Assembly (NCBI RefSeq): GCF_030814315.1 | Contig: NZ_JAUSUV010000001.1 | Coordinates: forward strand, 124,001-188,000 | From: Croceifilum oryzae | GTDB lineage: Bacteria > Bacillota > Bacilli > Thermoactinomycetales > Thermoactinomycetaceae | Reading direction: 5' to 3' | Length of the DNA: 64,000 nucleotides | Part shown: one piece after another, positions 48,726 through 57,122 of the stretch | Numbering within the stretch: position 1 is the stretch's first letter | Layout of the letters: every line of letters begins with the position of its first letter | Made by a program: the position numbers and the translations under genes | Notes under the pieces: generated by a model | Database searches by the model: none | Told to the model about the DNA's origin: nothing | What the model saw: the letters and a program-made list of their open reading frames with translations, nothing else

Positions 48726-48755
48726 ATTGTAATAGAGAATGATAATTATTGTCAA
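48726..48755 (-). promoter_or_regulatory. Promoter of the heme operon with overlapping Fur box
   Basis: On the minus strand TTGACA (48755-48750) and TACAAT (48731-48726) are separated by 18 bp. A second Fur site, TGATAAT-T-ATTGTCA at 48740-48754, has a single mismatch to the 7-1-7 consensus and covers the -35 and spacer. Iron-loaded Fur bound here would block RNA polymerase. Confidence 0.85.
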
Positions 48756-48816
48756 TTAGAATGAAAAAAATAATACAAATCAAACTTAGTGCAACTAGCC
48801 TTATTATGTTGGATTT

Positions 48817-49142
48817 ATGTGCAATGATAAAGAGATCCCAGAAGAATTTGGGACGTTAGTACCTCTTCATCGTGAGACTGGATTAATAAGGGAAAATCCG
48901 CTAGAGTATAACTCATGGATTGCTACTTCTGATCAAATATCACTTACTGAAATGCTAGAGATACAACTAATTAATGTAACAGCTCCTACTGGATTTTGCT
49001 GATGTAGCTACTCGAATTTGTGACCCAAATATATATAGATAAAGAAGCTGAGAATCCTGCAACAGCGTGTGTTTCAAGGATTATAAAAAAGTGGATTGGT
49101 AGTACAGAAAGACTAATTGTGGATAAAGTTGGAACGTATTAA
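48817..49142 (+). pseudogene. Possible decayed gene with two frame changes
   Basis: A 61-codon frame from ATG 48817 (MCNDKEIPEEFGTLVPLHRE) stops at about 49002. A peptide-like run follows in another frame (DFADVATRICDPNIY) and then a third (IDKEAENPATACVSRIIKKW) up to a stop near 49142. Joined, they would give about 110 residues. There is no strong ribosome site and the family is not recognised. It may be a decayed gene or chance; the surrounding 48760-49216 gap otherwise holds only the LtaS promoter. Confidence 0.3.
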
Positions 49143-49172
49143 TAATCGCATTCGTGATACAATATTTTAGGT

Positions 49173-49178
49173 TATAAT
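49173..49178 (+). promoter_or_regulatory. -10 element upstream of the first LtaS-like gene
   Basis: Perfect TATAAT 38 nt before the start codon; the -35 (TTCGTG, 16 bp upstream) is weak. Confidence 0.45.
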
Positions 49179-49216
49179 AGAAAATAATTTTGTAGATGTA
49201 GGAGATATTACGATAT

Positions 49217-51361
49217 ATGAAACAGAAAAGGGAATGTGTTTTAGATTATATTAAGTCTCGATATGCTCTGTGGATTTTAACTCTGATCCTTGTTTTCATG
49301 ATAGAGTTATTAAACCGGGGCAAAGTTCAAGATTTAACGAAATGGATTTTTAAAGAAGAGTCTTTCTTACCTGCTTTTGTGCTTACGTATGGGATTGTCT
49401 ACGGGATGCTTTCCTTCTTTATTGCCCTAATCGGACGGGCACAGATTGCCTATTGGACGATAAGTACGGTTTTGGTGCTTATCGCGTTCATTAGCGGAAT
49501 CAAGTGGAAACTGATTGAAGTACCGTTGATGCCTTGGGATGTTACGATGACAGACGAAGCAATGGATCTTTCAGGATATCTGCAAGAGGTCCCAATTAAA
49601 ATGGTGATTGCCATACTTGCTTTTGTTGTAGTAGGCATTTTGCTTTTCAAGAAGCTACCACATGTTCAAAGGAAGTTTAGCTGGAAAGAAAGAGGTCTCT
49701 TTCTCGTGCTATCCGTTGTTTTATTAGGTGTTATCTCTACAGATAAGCCGATCGCGATTAAGAAATATTTTGGAATTGAGTATTCAAGAACGATACAAGA
49801 TCTAAATTATAAGAAAAATGGATTTTTGATTTCTACGATTTTGAATGTCGATCAGGCAATTGTGGACAAGCCAAAGGGATATAGTGAAGAAAAAATTAAA
49901 TCATTGGTCGATAGTAACTCGAAAAATGGAAAAGTAGATCCTAAAGTAAATCCCAATGTGATCGTAATCTTGAGTGAATCCTTATGGGACATGACTAAGA
50001 TGAAAGATGTAAAGCTTAGTAAAGATCCACTTAGTTTCTATCACTCCCTACAGAAGAAGTATTCGAGTGGTGAGATGTTAAGCCCAGCGTATGGTGGATG
50101 GACAGCGAATGTGGAGTTTGAGGTGTTAACGGGGAATACGGTACGCTTCCTTCCACAAGGTGCGATTCCGTACAATCAGTATATTAACCATGGAGTTGAT
50201 TCCCTAGCGAGTATCCTAGGAAGACAAGGGTATAACACGACGGCTATCTCTCCAACTCACAGTCGCTTTTATCAGGCTAACAAAGTATATCAAAACTTTG
50301 GTTTCTCTCGTTTTATCAGTGGGGAGTTCTTCGAAGAGAAGAAGAAAGGTCCTTACATCGCGGATGAGGAAGTAGCGAAAAAGATTATCGAGACAACTGA
50401 TAAGAGCTCCGGTTCTGACTTTATCTTCGCTAATACGATGGAAAACCATGGATCGTATATAGACAAGTATAAAGATAAGAAGACAGTCAAAGTAGAAGGT
50501 CAGATGTCAGCAGAAACAAAAGATATGCTAGAAAATTATGCTACGGGTGCTGCAGATGCGGACGAGATGCTGAAGCAGTTGGTAGAGCATTATCAGAAGA
50601 GCAAGGAACCAACGATTGTTGTGTTCTTTGGTGACCATCTACCGCCTCTAGGAAGAAACTATTCTGCATACAAAGATGCTAAGTACATTGACAAAAATAG
50701 TGGTCCAGACTTCCTTCCGTCTGCAAGTACTGACTACGGTGATCAGACAAAGGGAAGTGTCAAGGAGTTAGACTTCCTTAACAAGATGTACCGTACTCCT
50801 TTGATGGTATGGAATAACTATCTACCGGAGCATCAGGATAAACTAGATATTAGTTCTAATTTTATTGGTCCTTATGTGCTAAACCTAGCGCAGAAAGAGG
50901 GAACATACTATACGAACTATCTCTATAATCTTTCGAAGAAATATCCTATGATCCCGCCGCAAGAGTACTATTCAAAGATGGGAATCAAGTCGGAGGATTT
51001 GGCAGACTATCAGATGATGCAGTACGATAATATGTTCGGTGAACAGTATGGTTACGGTAAATTAAAAGATCAGATTGCTAGTAAGAAAATGATCTTCGGC
51101 TACGGAGATATGACGATTGAAAATGTTGAGTTACAACTATCTGGTCAGGAGAAGACCATCCACATTACTGGGAAAAACTTTAGCGGTCCTAGTAGGATTT
51201 ATCTGGATGGAAAAGCGATCGAAACCAAATACCAACCAGATGGTAGCTTAATCGGAATCATATCGGATGAAGGAAAAGTAGCAAATGCTAAAATTCAAGT
51301 GAAAAACGGACCAAAGGGCATTGATCTTGCGGTCTCCAATGTGTACCAAATGAAAAAATAG
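49217..51361 (+). CDS. LtaS-type sulfatase-family polymer synthase, first copy
   Basis: A 714-aa membrane enzyme. Five N-terminal helices (within residues 15-180) are followed by an extracellular alkaline-phosphatase-fold domain. Catalytic Thr296 in GGWTANVEFEVLTGN matches the LtaS nucleophile. Glu254 (VILSESLWD), the FFGDHLP Asp-His pair and the MENHG His complete the metal site. LtaS enzymes transfer glycerol-phosphate from phosphatidylglycerol to lipoteichoic acid, releasing diacylglycerol. An extra C-terminal beta domain (about 630-714) exceeds the minimal LtaS. A diacylglycerol kinase gene follows after 36 nt with no terminator between. Confidence 0.88.
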   Translation: MKQKRECVLDYIKSRYALWILTLILVFMIELLNRGKVQDLTKWIFKEESFLPAFVLTYGIVYGMLSFFIALIGRAQIAYWTISTVLVLIAFISGIKWKLIEVPLMPWDVTMTDEAMDLSGYLQEVPIKMVIAILAFVVVGILLFKKLPHVQRKFSWKERGLFLVLSVVLLGVISTDKPIAIKKYFGIEYSRTIQDLNYKKNGFLISTILNVDQAIVDKPKGYSEEKIKSLVDSNSKNGKVDPKVNPNVIVILSESLWDMTKMKDVKLSKDPLSFYHSLQKKYSSGEMLSPAYGGWTANVEFEVLTGNTVRFLPQGAIPYNQYINHGVDSLASILGRQGYNTTAISPTHSRFYQANKVYQNFGFSRFISGEFFEEKKKGPYIADEEVAKKIIETTDKSSGSDFIFANTMENHGSYIDKYKDKKTVKVEGQMSAETKDMLENYATGAADADEMLKQLVEHYQKSKEPTIVVFFGDHLPPLGRNYSAYKDAKYIDKNSGPDFLPSASTDYGDQTKGSVKELDFLNKMYRTPLMVWNNYLPEHQDKLDISSNFIGPYVLNLAQKEGTYYTNYLYNLSKKYPMIPPQEYYSKMGIKSEDLADYQMMQYDNMFGEQYGYGKLKDQIASKKMIFGYGDMTIENVELQLSGQEKTIHITGKNFSGPSRIYLDGKAIETKYQPDGSLIGIISDEGKVANAKIQVKNGPKGIDLAVSNVYQMKK

Positions 51362-51397
51362 AGATAGATAGCTTATCGAGGGAAGGGTGGGCTTTTT

Positions 51398-52285
51398 ATG
51401 CCACGTGCTCGCCTTATCTATAATCCAACGGCAGGACGGGAATTGGTCGAGAGAAACCTTGCCAAGATTCTCAATCGGTTGGAAGACGCAGGTTATGAGA
51501 CATCTTGTTTTGCAACCAAGTATCGATGGAGTGCAGCAGAAGAAGCACAACTCGCTGCTGAAAGAGGATTTGATCTAGTGGTCTCTGCAGGTGGGGATGG
51601 AACCCTTCATGAAGTGGTGAACGGATTAGCGAGTCACCCGAATCCGCCTAAACTCGCGATCCTACCTGCGGGAACAGTAAACGATCTTGCTAGAGCCCTT
51701 GGATTACCGCGGGATATCTTGGCGGCAAGCGACGTAGTAAAAAAAGGCACGACAAAGCGAATTGATGTAGGAAAGTATGGAGAGCGTTATTTTATTAACG
51801 TTGCAGCTGCGGGACGGATTGCAGAAGTTACCTATGAAGCACCTAGTAAACTAAAAACGGTATTGGGACCGTTGGCTTACTATGCGAAAGCAATCGAGAA
51901 ATTAGGTACTCTAAGCGAGCCTTTCCCGATTCATATCGAGACACCAGAGGGAGAGTGGGAGATTGAAGTCCTACTCTTCCTAATCGCGAATAGTGTTTCC
52001 GTAGGTGGATTTCAAAAAATTGCTCCCTCAGCAACCTTGCATGATGGATTACTTGATGTGATTATTGTGCCGAAGACAAAAATTCCAGATCTCTTACACT
52101 TAGCTGCCCTAGCGTATCGTGGGCAACATGTAAATGACTCCAGGGTCATCTATTTTCAAACAAAGAGTCTCAATATCAAAACACCAGAACCCCTCAATTT
52201 AAATTTAGATGGAGAGTGGGCTACTGGTGAGTTGGCAGGTCGATTTGAGATCTTACCAGGACATCTAGAAGTATTTGTTCCTTAA
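51398..52285 (+). CDS. Diacylglycerol kinase, DgkB/YegS family
   Basis: A 295-aa soluble lipid kinase. Nucleotide motif SAGGDGTLHEVVNGL near residue 62, RLIYNPTAGRE at the N-terminus, and PAGTVNDLARALGLP are all family marks. DgkB-type kinases turn the diacylglycerol released by lipoteichoic acid synthesis into phosphatidic acid for reuse. Here it sits between two LtaS-type genes, which fits that job directly. A related sphingosine-kinase-like role cannot be excluded by sequence alone. Ribosome site is GGAAGGGTGGG; a terminator follows. Confidence 0.9.
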   Translation: MPRARLIYNPTAGRELVERNLAKILNRLEDAGYETSCFATKYRWSAAEEAQLAAERGFDLVVSAGGDGTLHEVVNGLASHPNPPKLAILPAGTVNDLARALGLPRDILAASDVVKKGTTKRIDVGKYGERYFINVAAAGRIAEVTYEAPSKLKTVLGPLAYYAKAIEKLGTLSEPFPIHIETPEGEWEIEVLLFLIANSVSVGGFQKIAPSATLHDGLLDVIIVPKTKIPDLLHLAALAYRGQHVNDSRVIYFQTKSLNIKTPEPLNLNLDGEWATGELAGRFEILPGHLEVFVP

Positions 52286-52290
52286 ATAAT

Positions 52291-52349
52291 AGCTCTCTAC
52301 AGATAATAGTTGGTTGAAGATATCAACGGCATCTGTAGAGGGCTTTTGT
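52291..52349 (+). terminator. Terminator after the diacylglycerol kinase gene
   Basis: AGCTCTCTACAGAT pairs with ATCTGTAGAGGGCT, enclosing a small GTTG/CAAC stem, then TTTTGTG. Confidence 0.8.
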
Positions 52350-52394
52350 GTCTTGGTTGGATGAAATTGGAGTTCATAAATAATTCGATTTCCA

Positions 52395-52403
52395 TGTTAT
52401 AAT
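52395..52403 (+). promoter_or_regulatory. Extended -10 promoter of the second LtaS-like gene
   Basis: TG-T-TATAAT (TG at 52395-52396, hexamer 52398-52403), 55 nt upstream of the start codon. Confidence 0.6.
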
Positions 52404-52458
52404 CATTTGGTCTATATTAATGTCTATACTACTTTATATATATGGGAGATAGAATCGG

Positions 52459-54549
52459 ATGAAACAAAGATTAAATTGCCTATTAAACTATATGAAATCT
52501 CGATATTCTCTATGGATCTTAACCTTGCTTCTCGTTGTGGTCGTAGAGTTGCTCAACCGGGGAAGCTTTCGATCATTAGCAGGATGGTTATTTGATATTC
52601 ATGATTTTCCTTCTGTTCTGCTCACTTTTTTGATTGTTTATAGCTTGTTGAGTTTTTTGATTGCCCTGATTGGACGGGCACAGGTCGCGTATTGGATCAT
52701 TGGCGCGGTTTTGGTAGCCGTTGCGTTTATTAGTGGTATTAAGTGGAGGACTATCGATACTCCTTTGATGCCTTGGGATGTGTTACTTGCAAGTGAGGCA
52801 TTTGATCTTACAGGGTATGTGCAAGAGGTTTCTCTTTATATGGTTCTGATAGTGCTCGGTTTTATAGCAGTAAGCATCGTGTTAATGAAGAAACTACCTC
52901 ATTTCCCAAAGAAGTTTTCTTGGCTGGAGAGAGGCCTATTTCTTGTTCTATCAATCCTATTGCTAAGTATGGCTTATACAGATAAGCCCATTCCGATCAA
53001 AAAGATGCTAGGAATCTCACATTCTTCCGTTTATCCAGTCAATAACTACATTCGAAATGGATTTTTGGTTTCTACCATGTTAAATATTGATCAGGTGTTT
53101 ATTGAAGAACCGAAAGGATATAGTGAAGAAAAAATTAAGTCATTGATGGATCGTACCTCGAAAAACGTGAAAGAGAGTTCGAAGGTAAATCCGAATATTA
53201 TTGTGGTTTTAAGTGAGTCTTTATGGGATCCGACTAAAATGAAGAATGTAAAATTTAGTAAGGATCCAATGGCATTCTATCACTCGTTACAAAAGAAATA
53301 CTCTAATGGAGAGATGCTATCCCCTCAATTCGGAGGATGGACAGCGAATGTGGAGTTTGAAGTGTTGACAGGGAATACGGTTCGTTTCCTTCCGTCTGGA
53401 TCAGTGGCGTATAATCAATATGTAAATAATGGTGTTGATTCTCTCGCGAGTATTTTGGGGAGACAAGGATATACTTCTACCGCGATTTCTCCAACTCATA
53501 ACTGGTATTATCAGGCTAACAAAGTATATCGAAACTTTGGTTTTTCCCGTTATATCAGTGGAGAATTTTTTGAGCAGAAGAAAAAAGGGCCGCAAATCGC
53601 TGATAGTGAAGTTGCGAAGAAAATTATTGAAACCACAGAGAAAAGCTCTGGTTCTGACTTCATTTTTGCCAATACGATGGAGAATCACGGAGCTTATCAA
53701 AATAAATTTAAAGAGAACGAAAAGACGGTTACAGTGGAAGGTCAAGTGTCAGCAGAAACAAAGGATATGCTAGAAAATTACGCCACAGGGACTGCTGGTG
53801 CGGATGAGATGCTAAAAACATTGGTAGAGCATTACGAGAAGAGTAAGGAACCAACGATTGTTGTTTTCTTTGGAGATCATCTACCAGCACTTGGGGCTAA
53901 TTACAAAGCTTATACAGAAACGAACTATATTAGTGGATCAAGTGATCCCGATTTTTTGAACAAGATGTATCGTACTCCGCTCATGGTATGGAATAATTAT
54001 CTACCAGAGCATCAAGACAAGTTAGATATTAGTTCTGCGTTTGTAGGCCCGTATGTGCTAAATTTAGCCCAAAAAGAAGGAACCTATTATACTGATTATC
54101 TTTACAATCTGTCGAAGCGATTCCCTGTTATTCCACCGCCAGATTCCTATAACAAGGTAGGGATGAAATCGGAGGATCTAACTGATTACCGGATGTTACA
54201 ATATGATATTCTGTTTGGTAAGCGATATGGATACGGTAAGTTAAAAGATCAAATCGCAAGCCAAAAGTATGTTTACGGCTACGGTGAAATGTCAATTGAT
54301 CATGTCGCTCTGCAAGGGTCTGGAACAGAAAAATCAATCCTAGTGACAGGAAAAACTTTTTCAGGTCCGAGTAAGATTTATCTAGATGGAAAAGAGCTGA
54401 AGACTACGTACCAGCCAGACGGTAGCTTAGTAGGAGTCGTGTCGGATGAGCAAGCAAAAGGACTCGGAAAGGCTAAGGTTCAAGTGAAAAATGTGGATAC
54501 GAAAGGAATTGACCTAGCAGTCTCCAATGTTTTTCAGATGAAGGATTAA
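52459..54549 (+). CDS. LtaS-type sulfatase-family polymer synthase, second copy
   Basis: A 696-aa paralogue of the 49217 gene with the same plan: five helices, VVLSESLWD metal Glu, nucleophile Thr in GGWTANVEFEVLTGN, FFGDHLPAL and MENHG. It lacks an 18-residue stretch present in the first copy around PDFLPSASTDYGDQ. The C-terminal beta domain is kept. It has its own promoter and terminator. In Bacilli paralogues divide into processive LTA synthases, primases and stress forms; which role each of these has cannot be told here. Confidence 0.88.
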   Translation: MKQRLNCLLNYMKSRYSLWILTLLLVVVVELLNRGSFRSLAGWLFDIHDFPSVLLTFLIVYSLLSFLIALIGRAQVAYWIIGAVLVAVAFISGIKWRTIDTPLMPWDVLLASEAFDLTGYVQEVSLYMVLIVLGFIAVSIVLMKKLPHFPKKFSWLERGLFLVLSILLLSMAYTDKPIPIKKMLGISHSSVYPVNNYIRNGFLVSTMLNIDQVFIEEPKGYSEEKIKSLMDRTSKNVKESSKVNPNIIVVLSESLWDPTKMKNVKFSKDPMAFYHSLQKKYSNGEMLSPQFGGWTANVEFEVLTGNTVRFLPSGSVAYNQYVNNGVDSLASILGRQGYTSTAISPTHNWYYQANKVYRNFGFSRYISGEFFEQKKKGPQIADSEVAKKIIETTEKSSGSDFIFANTMENHGAYQNKFKENEKTVTVEGQVSAETKDMLENYATGTAGADEMLKTLVEHYEKSKEPTIVVFFGDHLPALGANYKAYTETNYISGSSDPDFLNKMYRTPLMVWNNYLPEHQDKLDISSAFVGPYVLNLAQKEGTYYTDYLYNLSKRFPVIPPPDSYNKVGMKSEDLTDYRMLQYDILFGKRYGYGKLKDQIASQKYVYGYGEMSIDHVALQGSGTEKSILVTGKTFSGPSKIYLDGKELKTTYQPDGSLVGVVSDEQAKGLGKAKVQVKNVDTKGIDLAVSNVFQMKD

Positions 54550-54555
54550 AGAACG

Positions 54556-54619
54556 AAAAGCTCCTCTCAAGTAAGCAGTTGTAATGGATGAACTGCTATC
54601 TGAGGGGAGCTTTTTTTGT
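54556..54619 (+). terminator. Long-stem terminator after the second LtaS-like gene
   Basis: AAAGCTCCTCTCA pairs with TGAGGGGAGCTTT, with an inner AGCAGTT/AACTGCT stem, and ends in seven Ts. It may also serve the convergent secreted-protein gene. Confidence 0.87.
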
Positions 54620-54633
54620 TGTCGGGTGACTGA

Positions 54634-55095
54634 TTAACGAACAGGAATCGCGCCTTCAACTAGATGCCCATGTACTTCATTGATTTGATATTTGGTGTTA
54701 TCGAAAGAAAGAACTACAAACTCTGGGCTTGGCATTAGCTTTCTGGTTATAGGATTCATTTCTGCTTGAACCAATAGAGAAAGATTGCCATCTTTAATAA
54801 CTGCTGTTTTTACATTGAAATCATACACAGCACCTTGAGTGCCGAGTGATAGATATACATATGTTTTTTTACCATGCTTCACCATAGTTGTACCTTCTAC
54901 TTTGGTATCTACTTGTGCAGATACTACTTGAGGAATAGAAGTATTGTGCTCTACTGTGAAATCAGCATTTACCCATTCACCTTGAGATACTTTACTAACT
55001 TCAGCTGCATGAGTAGTGGATGGTGTAGCAAACCCTGCACCTACTACCAAAGCTCCACATGCGATCATTCCTGCTACCAAACGTTTTGCATTCAT
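54634..55095 (-). CDS. Small secreted protein
   Basis: A 153-aa protein from ATG 55095 (MNAKRLVAGMIACG) behind AAGGGG; the ATG at 55116 would place that site inside the gene. A signal peptide with cleavage after THAAE-type AxA (about residue 31) is followed by a domain of about 120 residues with regular beta-strand alternation (KTYVYLSLGTQGAVYDF, PEFVVLSFDNTKYQI). No cysteines, no catalytic motif. Possibly a single beta-sandwich extracellular protein. Not recognised as a named family. Confidence 0.75.
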   Translation of the reverse strand: MNAKRLVAGMIACGALVVGAGFATPSTTHAAEVSKVSQGEWVNADFTVEHNTSIPQVVSAQVDTKVEGTTMVKHGKKTYVYLSLGTQGAVYDFNVKTAVIKDGNLSLLVQAEMNPITRKLMPSPEFVVLSFDNTKYQINEVHGHLVEGAIPVR

Positions 55096-55402
55096 TAACA
55101 ACAACCCCTTATTCATATTTTAAGAACAATCAAATGATATCACACAATAATATATATTTATATGTTTTTATATAAATTTAAAGTTAAAATTTTATTATAA
55201 ATGTTTTGTTTATGTGTGAATTACTAGATTGAAATGGTCGTATAGTATTTTAATGATACATATTAAAAGGATCTAAGGGATGTCATAAATGATTTCTATT
55301 TTTTTCAGTAAAGTATAATTGGTTTTAATGAACTTTATGATCATTTATTTTTAAAATAAATTTATATATTTTATGTAAATATATACGATGGGAAGTATAA
55401 AA
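55096..55402. other. AT-rich gene-free spacer
   Basis: About 300 nt, very AT-rich, with no supported coding region. It holds the secreted-protein promoter on the minus strand but no clear hexamer pair can be chosen. Confidence 0.5.
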
Positions 55403-55444
55403 AACCACTTAACTAGCTCAGTGGAAAAGGTTAGTTAAGTGGTT
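55397..55444 (-). terminator. Second hairpin downstream of tRNA-Ala
   Basis: AACCACTTAACTA (55403-55415) and TAGTTAAGTGGTT (55432-55444), perfect 13-bp stem with a 16-nt loop. On the minus strand it is followed by TTTT, so it acts as a back-up terminator for tRNA-Ala transcription. Confidence 0.75.
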
Positions 55445-55461
55445 CTAGTGATTTACAAAAC

Positions 55462-55488
55462 AAAAAACCCCCGAAGAATCGAGGGTTT
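55462..55488 (-). terminator. Terminator of tRNA-Ala
   Basis: On the minus strand AAACCCTCGA and TCGGGGGTTT pair (one G-T) around a short loop, then TTTG. Confidence 0.78.
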
Positions 55489-55491
55489 GGA

Positions 55492-55567
55492 TGGTGGAGC
55501 ATAGCGGGCTCGAACCGCTGACCTCTACACTGCCAGTGTAGCGCTCTCCCAGCTGAGCTAATGCCCC
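55492..55567 (-). tRNA. tRNA-Ala (anticodon GGC)
   Basis: A 76-nt cloverleaf read on the minus strand. Acceptor GGGGCAT pairs with ATGCTCC, then A and encoded CCA. Anticodon stem CTACA/TGTAG closes loop CTGGCAG, giving anticodon GGC, which reads GCC/GCT (Ala). D-arm TAGCTCAGCTGG and T-arm GGTTCGAGCC are standard. Confidence 0.96.
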
Positions 55568-55685
55568 ATAACAAATTCATCATACAATGAAATGAATAGA
55601 AAGTAAATAATCACTTATTAGGTCTATTAGCTTTGTTTTACAAACTCCGCCCGTTAGAGAGCGGAGTTTGTAGAGTTGAAGTCTA

Positions 55686-56942
55686 TTAAGATGCTTTCAT
55701 CTCGGCTAGTGCCCGTCTGTTTTGTTCTTCATCAAATTCGCCTTCACTTTTAGCGACTACCACGGTAGCAATTCCGTTTCCAATTAAGTTGGTGATCGCA
55801 CGAGCTTCGGACATGAATCGGTCGACTCCTAGTAGTAATCCTAAACCCTCCAGTGGGATTACATGCAAGGCGGAGAGGGTGGAAGCGAGAACGATAAATC
55901 CAGAACCTGTGACTCCAGCGGCCCCTTTAGAAGTAATCATGAGGATTCCGAAAATGGTAACCATTTGCCAGATGCTGAGATCGACGCCAAATACCTGAGC
56001 GAGAAAGAGTACGGCCATCGATAGGTAGATAGAGGTACCGTCTAGGTTAAAGGAGTAACCTGTTGGGATAACAAGCCCGGTAACGGATTTGGAGCAACCA
56101 AACTTCTCCATTTTGTCTAACATTCTAGGAAGTACTGTCTCAGAAGAGGAGGTTCCGAGCACGATCAATATTTCGTCTTTGATGAATCGCAAGAATTTAA
56201 AGATGCTAAACTTATAAATTTTACAAACGATAGCTAAGACAACAAAGATAAAAATGGCCATGGTTATGTAAACGGAAAGCATGAGTTTTCCTAGTGGCAT
56301 CAAGGTTTTTAGTCCGAAGCTTCCAATGGTATAGGACATCGCACCAAAGGCGCCGATTGGAGCCACACGCATCACGATTTGGACGATGCGGAAGAAGACG
56401 TTAGAGATTCGCTCTGATAGATCGATGATGGGTTTCTTATAGTCATCACTAAAGCTAGCAAGCGCAAATCCGAAGAGAACGGCAAATAGAACGACTTGTA
56501 GAATATCACCTTTGGCAAAGGCGCCTACTACATTTTCGGGAACGATATGAACGAAAAAATCTACCCAGTCCATCTTCTCTCCTGCTTTGGTAAACTCGGT
56601 TACATCACCTGATTTGATGGATGACAAATTCACATTTGCCCCGGGTTGAATGTAATGAGAGACAAGAAGACCAATCAGAAGAGCGATGGTAGTAATAATT
56701 TCAAAATAGAGCAAAGCCTTTCCGCCGACTCGTCCCACTTTCTTCATACTTCCCATCTTCGCAATGCCCAAGACGATGGTTAGGAAGATGATGGGAGCAA
56801 TTAACATTTTCACTAAGTTAATAAAAAGTGTTCCGAGAGGCTTCATCTCTTTTGCGACGCTTGGCATTAAGAAACCAAATAAAATTCCCAGAAAAATTGC
56901 AATGAGTACCTGAAAGGTTAGATTGGAAAAAAGTTTTTTCAT
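55686..56942 (-). CDS. C4-dicarboxylate/cation symporter, DctA/GltP family
   Basis: A 418-aa membrane symporter starting MKKLFSNLTFQVLIAIFLG at ATG 56942 behind AGAGG; the frame upstream to 57101 is not supported. Family motifs are the HP1 serine-rich LGTSSSETVLPRM, PTGYSFNLDGTSIYLS and the HP2 MITSKGAAGVTGSGFIVLASTL region (about 345-366). These are characteristic of DctA/GltP/GltT carriers. Dicarboxylate (succinate, fumarate, malate) and glutamate transport cannot be told apart with certainty; the SNLDGT-type sequence favours neither. Confidence 0.9.
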   Translation of the reverse strand: MKKLFSNLTFQVLIAIFLGILFGFLMPSVAKEMKPLGTLFINLVKMLIAPIIFLTIVLGIAKMGSMKKVGRVGGKALLYFEIITTIALLIGLLVSHYIQPGANVNLSSIKSGDVTEFTKAGEKMDWVDFFVHIVPENVVGAFAKGDILQVVLFAVLFGFALASFSDDYKKPIIDLSERISNVFFRIVQIVMRVAPIGAFGAMSYTIGSFGLKTLMPLGKLMLSVYITMAIFIFVVLAIVCKIYKFSIFKFLRFIKDEILIVLGTSSSETVLPRMLDKMEKFGCSKSVTGLVIPTGYSFNLDGTSIYLSMAVLFLAQVFGVDLSIWQMVTIFGILMITSKGAAGVTGSGFIVLASTLSALHVIPLEGLGLLLGVDRFMSEARAITNLIGNGIATVVVAKSEGEFDEEQNRRALAEMKAS

Positions 56943-57122
56943 AAATATAAGCCTCTTTTTCTTCGTTTTAATGAGTATCCGTAAAGAAATGAAATTTAAT
57001 AATATACTATCTAAAATTATTCGAAAAGTAAACGTTTTCTTAAGATAGGTGGTAATAGTAGGGATTATTTTTATGAAATGATATAACCCCTGATTTACCA
57101 AGGGTTATGGTGTGTGAGTGTC

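Noticed and set aside
55403-55444. Hairpin loop containing AACTAGCTCAGTGG, like a tRNA D-arm
   Set aside because: There is no acceptor, anticodon or T-arm around it. The perfect 13-bp stem with a minus-strand T-run is better explained as a terminator.
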